Shown: piece by piece, positions 23,365 through 26,851 of the stretch
Numbering within the stretch: position 1 is the stretch's first letter
Layout: each line of letters starts with the position of its first letter
Assembly: GCA_047607345.1 (NCBI GenBank)
Contig: JASGDF010000011.1
Coordinates: forward strand, 1 to 26,851
Length of the DNA: 26,851 nt
Direction of reading: 5' to 3'
Origin: Pseudomonas_S sp047607345
GTDB lineage: Bacteria; Pseudomonadota; Gammaproteobacteria; Xanthomonadales; Xanthomonadaceae
Notes under the pieces: generated by a model
The model's database searches: none
Seen by the model: the letters and a program-made list of their open reading frames with translations, nothing else
What the model was told of the DNA's origin: nothing
Program-made: the position numbers and the translations under genes

Positions 23365-25584
23365 ATGAAGCATTCCGCCCTGACTTTCCGTCGCGACAGG
23401 CATACGCTGAGCTGCGCGCTGCTGGTCGCCCTGTCATGCACCCATGCCGCCATTCCGGTCGCCATGGCACAGCAGACCGAGGAGGAAACCAAGCGCGATG
23501 CGAAACAGCCCGCCACCAAGACCCTCGAATCGGTCAACGTACGCTCCACCGCCAATTCGGCGGTCGTGAGCCAAGGCGCACTGGGTGACCTGTCCAACCT
23601 CAAGACGCCGCTGTCGACGGTCGAGGCCAACGCAACCGACGTGGCCGATATCCAGCCGACCACGGTCTACCAATTGTTCGAGCGCGACGCCAGCATCAGC
23701 CGGCAGCGTGGCGGCGACTTCAATGCCTGGTCCGGATACCTGACCATCCGCGGCGTGGCGGTGGATTCGACCGCCGGCAGCACCAAGCTCAACGGCCTGC
23801 CGACGATGCTGTTCGGCGTGAACCTGCCGACCGAGATGATGGACTCGGTCAAGATCCTCAAGGGCGCCTCGGGCTTCCTGTACGGCTTCGCCGCACCGGG
23901 CGGCATCATCGACTACGTCACCAAGAAGCCGCCGGAAAGCCTGTTGCTGAGCGCCGACGTCGGCTATCGCTCCAACAACATCTGGCAGGAGCATGTGGAC
24001 GTCGGCAACCGCAGCAGCGGGCCGCACCAGTTCGGCTACCGTTTCAACATTTCGCACCAGGAAGGCACCAGCAACCGCGGCACCGGGGTCAACCGCAATG
24101 CCGCGGCCCTGTCGCTGGACAGCTACATCACCCCCAACCTGCGCTGGACCATGGATGCGATCTACCAGCGATCCAGGCTGGAGCGCGACGTTCCGATGTT
24201 CTTCCTGAACAAGTACACGGAATCGAAGCTGCCGCGCCTGACCTCCAGCATCACCAACCCGCAGTCGAAGGACGCGCACAGCGACAACAAGTTCTGGGAA
24301 GTGAACACCGGCCTGTTCTGGCAGATATCGCCCGACTGGAGCCTGCGCACCGACGTGGCCAAGAGCCGCACCGAGACGCTCTACACCCGCGACTACATCT
24401 ACCTGATCGACCGTACCGGCCTGTACCAGGACGCCACCTACGATGGCCTGCAGATCTACGAGTACAAGATGGCGCGCGCCATGCTGGAAGGGAAGTTCTC
24501 GATCGGGCCGACCCGGCATGACCTCATCGTCGGCGCCAGCTACCAGACCAGCGATGCCCAGCGTGGCTACAGCGAGCTCAAGCAGGGATACGTCAGCCGT
24601 GGCTACCGCAACCTGTACAACTACCAGCCGCTGTCGTACACCGCCAACTACTGGGACTCCCAGCACGCCTATCCGTACAGCGGGGACAAGCAGAACGCGA
24701 TATTCGCCAGCGACACGATCGATTTCGGCGCGCGCTGGTCGGCCATCGTCGGCGCGCGCTATACGCATTACTCACAGTATTCGTACTCGAGTTACGTGAT
24801 GACCAATGGCGACAGCGGGGTCTTCACCGCGACGAAAACCCCGTACGACGCCTACTCCGTCTCGCCGATGTACGCGCTGATGTTCAAGCCAAGTGATTGG
24901 GCGACGGTCTACGCCAGCTACGTCGAGGCACTGGAACCGGGTTCCACGGTGGGGGCCACCTACGCCAACTATGGCGAGCAGCTCAATCCGATCACCAGCA
25001 AACAATACGAGGTCGGATTCAAGCTGGAGAAGGGGCTGATCAACGCGGCGGTGGCGCTGTTCCGGCTGGATCGCGGCACCGGCTACGCCAATTCGAACAA
25101 CGTCTATGTCCAGGACGGCATCAGCCGCTACCAGGGCGTGGACGCCAACGCCGACTGGCGCGTGCATCCGAGCGTGAAGCTGTCCGCGTCGATCGTGTAC
25201 CTGGACAAGGCCAACGCCTACAACATCGCCGACGATTTCCTCAGGGGCAAGCGCGTGGCCGGCTCCTTCCACAGCAGCGGCGCGATCGGCGTCGACTACA
25301 GCCCGCAATGGCTGCCCGGCGCCTCGACGGACTTCAGCGCGCGCTTCACCGGCAAGACGGTGAACTACCAGAACACCACCTACGACACCACCATCACCGC
25401 TCCCGGCTACACGCTGTACAGCCTGGGCTTCAAGTACGTGGTACCCCACGGCGCGCACCAGCTGACCTACCGCTTCGGCGTCAACAACCTGACCGACAAG
25501 GTCTACTGGATCGGCGCTTCCGGCGGATATACGTTCATGGGCGACCCGCGCAGCTTCTACGCCAACGTCCGTTTCGATTATTGA
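23365..25584 (+). CDS. TonB-dependent siderophore-type receptor
   Basis: Protein of 739 aa: signal peptide (about 1-35, AMA|Q), a TonB-box-like LESVNVRS at 54-61, a plug domain of the siderophore-receptor type (TTVYQLFERDASISRQRGGD, YLTIRGVAVD, MDSVKILKGASGFLYG, APGGIIDYVTKKP), and a beta-barrel ending FYANVRFDY with terminal Tyr. The length and plug resemble FpvA/FhuE-like receptors for ferric hydroxamate or peptide siderophores, but members of the same group carry other compounds, so the ligand is not proven. It follows the acylase by 127 bp and precedes the small exported protein by 45 bp, suggesting one operon. ATG 23365 gives the signal peptide; a GAGG lies about 12 bases upstream, a loose fit. 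No Fur box was recognised. Confidence 0.92.
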   Translation: MKHSALTFRRDRHTLSCALLVALSCTHAAIPVAMAQQTEEETKRDAKQPATKTLESVNVRSTANSAVVSQGALGDLSNLKTPLSTVEANATDVADIQPTTVYQLFERDASISRQRGGDFNAWSGYLTIRGVAVDSTAGSTKLNGLPTMLFGVNLPTEMMDSVKILKGASGFLYGFAAPGGIIDYVTKKPPESLLLSADVGYRSNNIWQEHVDVGNRSSGPHQFGYRFNISHQEGTSNRGTGVNRNAAALSLDSYITPNLRWTMDAIYQRSRLERDVPMFFLNKYTESKLPRLTSSITNPQSKDAHSDNKFWEVNTGLFWQISPDWSLRTDVAKSRTETLYTRDYIYLIDRTGLYQDATYDGLQIYEYKMARAMLEGKFSIGPTRHDLIVGASYQTSDAQRGYSELKQGYVSRGYRNLYNYQPLSYTANYWDSQHAYPYSGDKQNAIFASDTIDFGARWSAIVGARYTHYSQYSYSSYVMTNGDSGVFTATKTPYDAYSVSPMYALMFKPSDWATVYASYVEALEPGSTVGATYANYGEQLNPITSKQYEVGFKLEKGLINAAVALFRLDRGTGYANSNNVYVQDGISRYQGVDANADWRVHPSVKLSASIVYLDKANAYNIADDFLRGKRVAGSFHSSGAIGVDYSPQWLPGASTDFSARFTGKTVNYQNTTYDTTITAPGYTLYSLGFKYVVPHGAHQLTYRFGVNNLTDKVYWIGASGGYTFMGDPRSFYANVRFDY

Positions 25585-25629
25585 CCATCCGCTCGACCCC
25601 ATTCCGAAACTTCCGAGGAGAAGATTTCC

Positions 25630-26124
25630 ATGATGAAGAAAATCGCGATTCCCGTGCTGCTGGCCTCGCTCGCGTTCTCGTTCCAGGCGTTGGCGAAGGA
25701 TCCGCTGGATGGCGTCTGGCGCCTGGACAACGTCAAGTCCTACTGGACCGACGGCAAGATGCCCAAGGGCATGAGCCTGACGATCCGGGTGAATTTCGAG
25801 TCGGGAACCCTGGACTACTACTCGATCAACGACACCTTGCCGGACAAGAAGTCGGAATTGCGCTACCACATCCCGATCGACGGCAAGTCGCATCCCTTGC
25901 CGGATCATGGCCCGGACGATCGCTACAACGCGGTCGCGGTGAGCCGCATGGGACCGCGGGAATTTCAGTTCCTCAAGCTGAAGGGCGACGACGTGGTGGT
26001 CGGCGAGTTCTGGGAATACTCACAGGACGGCAAGCATCTAGTGCGCAAGGGCGTGGGCAAGTCCGTGGAAGGCAAGTCCAAGGGGTTCGTCGAATACTTC
26101 GACCATACCGACCGGAAACTCTGA
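25630..26124 (+). CDS. Small exported protein, function unknown
   Basis: Protein of 164 aa. A clear signal peptide (MMKKIAIPVLLASLAFSFQALA) is followed by about 140 residues that look beta-rich, opening DPLDGVWRLDNVKSYW and with repeated Gly/Asp turns, as in lipocalin-like or beta-barrel ligand-binding folds; the G-x-W near the mature N-terminus is the usual lipocalin opening, but this is only a resemblance. I do not recognise a named family. No cysteines, no lipobox and no membrane segment, so it should be soluble in the periplasm or secreted. GGAG nine bases before ATG 25630 supports the start (a second ATG follows at once). It begins 45 bp after the TonB receptor stop and is probably its operon partner, perhaps a ligand carrier. 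Confidence 0.75.
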   Translation: MMKKIAIPVLLASLAFSFQALAKDPLDGVWRLDNVKSYWTDGKMPKGMSLTIRVNFESGTLDYYSINDTLPDKKSELRYHIPIDGKSHPLPDHGPDDRYNAVAVSRMGPREFQFLKLKGDDVVVGEFWEYSQDGKHLVRKGVGKSVEGKSKGFVEYFDHTDRKL

Positions 26125-26136
26125 GACGCGGGAAAG

Positions 26137-26187
26137 AGGGGTCAGAGATAAGTTTTGGCGTCCATAGGAAAGTGCACTCTGACCCCT
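26137..26187. repeat. GGGGTCAGAG inverted-repeat element
   Basis: AGGGGTCAGAG at 26137-26147 and its exact complement at 26177-26187 enclose a 29-nt spacer holding TAGGAAAGTGCA. The GGGGTCAGAG...GTGCACTTTCC type string is a dispersed element that I know from many proteobacterial intergenic regions, sometimes beside REP-associated transposases. It lies 12 bp after the small exported protein gene and may end its transcript. Confidence 0.6.
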
Positions 26188-26254
26188 GTTTCACTGCAGT
26201 TCAAGGCCGGCCCTTCGGCAGAAACATTCCCGGCGCATCCAGCCCACGGCGGCA

Positions 26255-26725
26255 TCAATGCAACCGCACACGTTCTCCAGGCTGGGCCACCCGCTCCACC
26301 GCATAGACTGCCCGCTCCTCTCGCACACTATCGGGCTTCGGGTCGTGCAGCGGCTGGCGCTCGATCTGCGCCAGCAGTTCCCGCACCTCGTTCACTGCAT
26401 CGCGGATCGTGTCACCTGCCTCAGGCAGCACCTGCCCGGCACGCTCAGTCGTATCGCCCACCGCCACCACCTGCGCGTGCGCGGAAGCGGTCTCGATCAG
26501 CAGATTGAGGCGGTCGATCTGCTCCAGCGTGACCCGGAAAGTACCGCCGCCCGCTTCCTGCGTCACCGCTGCGGTGGCGCTTGTCTTGTCAATACGCTGC
26601 GCGGGATAGGACACCTCGTCCAGCACCAAGTCCACTTGGTCGGCCAGCAGCTCCAGGCAGAACGCCAGCTCGCCCATGCGCACCTTGGGCTCGGCGGCAC
26701 GCTCCTCATCCTCCGTGCGCGGCTG
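26255..26725 (-). pseudogene. XAC0095-like protein, 5' end cut off by an insertion sequence
   Basis: The frame runs from the IS boundary to a stop at 26255, about 157 codons (PRTEDEERAAEPKVRMGELA at the left). The text MGELAFCLELLADQVDLVLDE, then FRVTLEQIDRLNLLIETASAHA and a C-terminal VRELLAQIERQP, resembles in my memory the small XAC0095-like proteins of Xanthomonas and Lysobacter, whose function is unknown. No signal peptide or membrane segment remains. There is no proper start: the only internal ones are GTG 26683 and ATG 26677, without a ribosome-binding site, and the frame stays open into the IS end. The natural N-terminus (normally some 30-40 residues) is missing from the window and may lie beyond the IS. 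Confidence 0.6.
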
Positions 26726-26851
26726 TGTAATGACCCACCGGATTCTGCACAGGTCACACGGTTAATGTGGCGGCATAGGCTTGGTCGGGCGTTTTCATCT
26801 TCAACGCCTGATGCGGTCGCTGCCGGTTGTAGAACCCGATCCAGTCGCCGA
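26726..26851 (-). mobile_element. IS3-family insertion sequence, one end only
   Basis: The element reaches into the window from the right edge. Its tip reads TGTAATGACCCACCGG from 26726, starting with the TG typical of IS3-family terminal repeats. The transposase end is encoded just inside. The other end, and so the exact target duplication, lies outside the window. Confidence 0.7.
26754..26851 (-). CDS. IS3-family transposase, C-terminal fragment (partial)
   Basis: The last 31 codons of a DDE transposase: WIGFYNRQRPHQALKMKTP and then DQAYAATLTV before a TGA at 26754. The YNRQRPHQAL motif closes the integrase core of OrfB of IS3-family elements, which cuts and joins DNA in transposition. Only the end of the gene is within the window, so whether it is intact cannot be judged. 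The stop lies 28 bp from the IS tip. Confidence 0.85.
   Translation of the reverse strand, partial: GDWIGFYNRQRPHQALKMKTPDQAYAATLTV

Overview
The window is GC-rich (by eye well above 60%) chromosomal DNA from a gamma-proteobacterium, most likely of the Xanthomonadaceae/Lysobacteraceae (Lysobacter, Luteimonas, Pseudoxanthomonas or a relative). The pointers are GTAG-headed REP palindromes like the SMAG elements of Stenotrophomonas, the 'TTTCTTTTGGTTACTTTTCTTTG' type hairpin family at the left edge, two large TonB-dependent receptors, many exported hydrolases, and a broken gene resembling the XAC0095-like family. Family placement is inference; no rRNA or other marker gene is present.

Left part (1-6300): a repeat-bearing leader, an exported S9 (DPP-IV-like) serine peptidase, a convergent DNA/RNA non-specific endonuclease with a REP hairpin between their ends, a DUF1615 lipoprotein, a small DUF3817 membrane protein and a secreted GH11 xylanase. 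Centre-left (6500-12800): an aldehyde dehydrogenase of the succinate-semialdehyde type, two small exported proteins that probably form one transcript, an AT-rich gap with a doubtful orphan reading frame, dapA (lysine/diaminopimelate synthesis), a YncE-like periplasmic beta-propeller and a DUF2058 protein. Centre-right (13000-20500): a gamma-glutamyltranspeptidase-family enzyme convergent with a 1025-residue TonB-dependent receptor, a SulP anion transporter with STAS domain, and a divergent RraB-like RNase E inhibitor.

Right part (21000-26850): the most system-like piece is a same-strand cluster of a self-processing penicillin-acylase-family hydrolase, a siderophore-type TonB-dependent receptor and a small secreted protein that I cannot assign. 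This looks like uptake plus periplasmic deacylation of an N-acylated compound (siderophore, lipopeptide or acyl-homoserine lactone). Next to it are a broken XAC0095-like gene and the end of an IS3-family insertion sequence, so the right edge is a site of insertion.

Beyond the genes, the window is rich in dispersed palindromic repeats (28-nt hairpin at 92-119, GTAG repeats at 2757-2798 and about 20846-20880, a two-copy compound repeat at 8022-8134 and 18187-18297, and a GGGGTCAGAG inverted pair at 26137-26187). The gamma-glutamyltranspeptidase homologue appears to lack three residues that bind the gamma-glutamyl group in E. coli GGT, including the Asp433 position, which is Asn here; that is the sharpest single-gene oddity. 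No CRISPR array, tRNA, rRNA or phage genes were seen.
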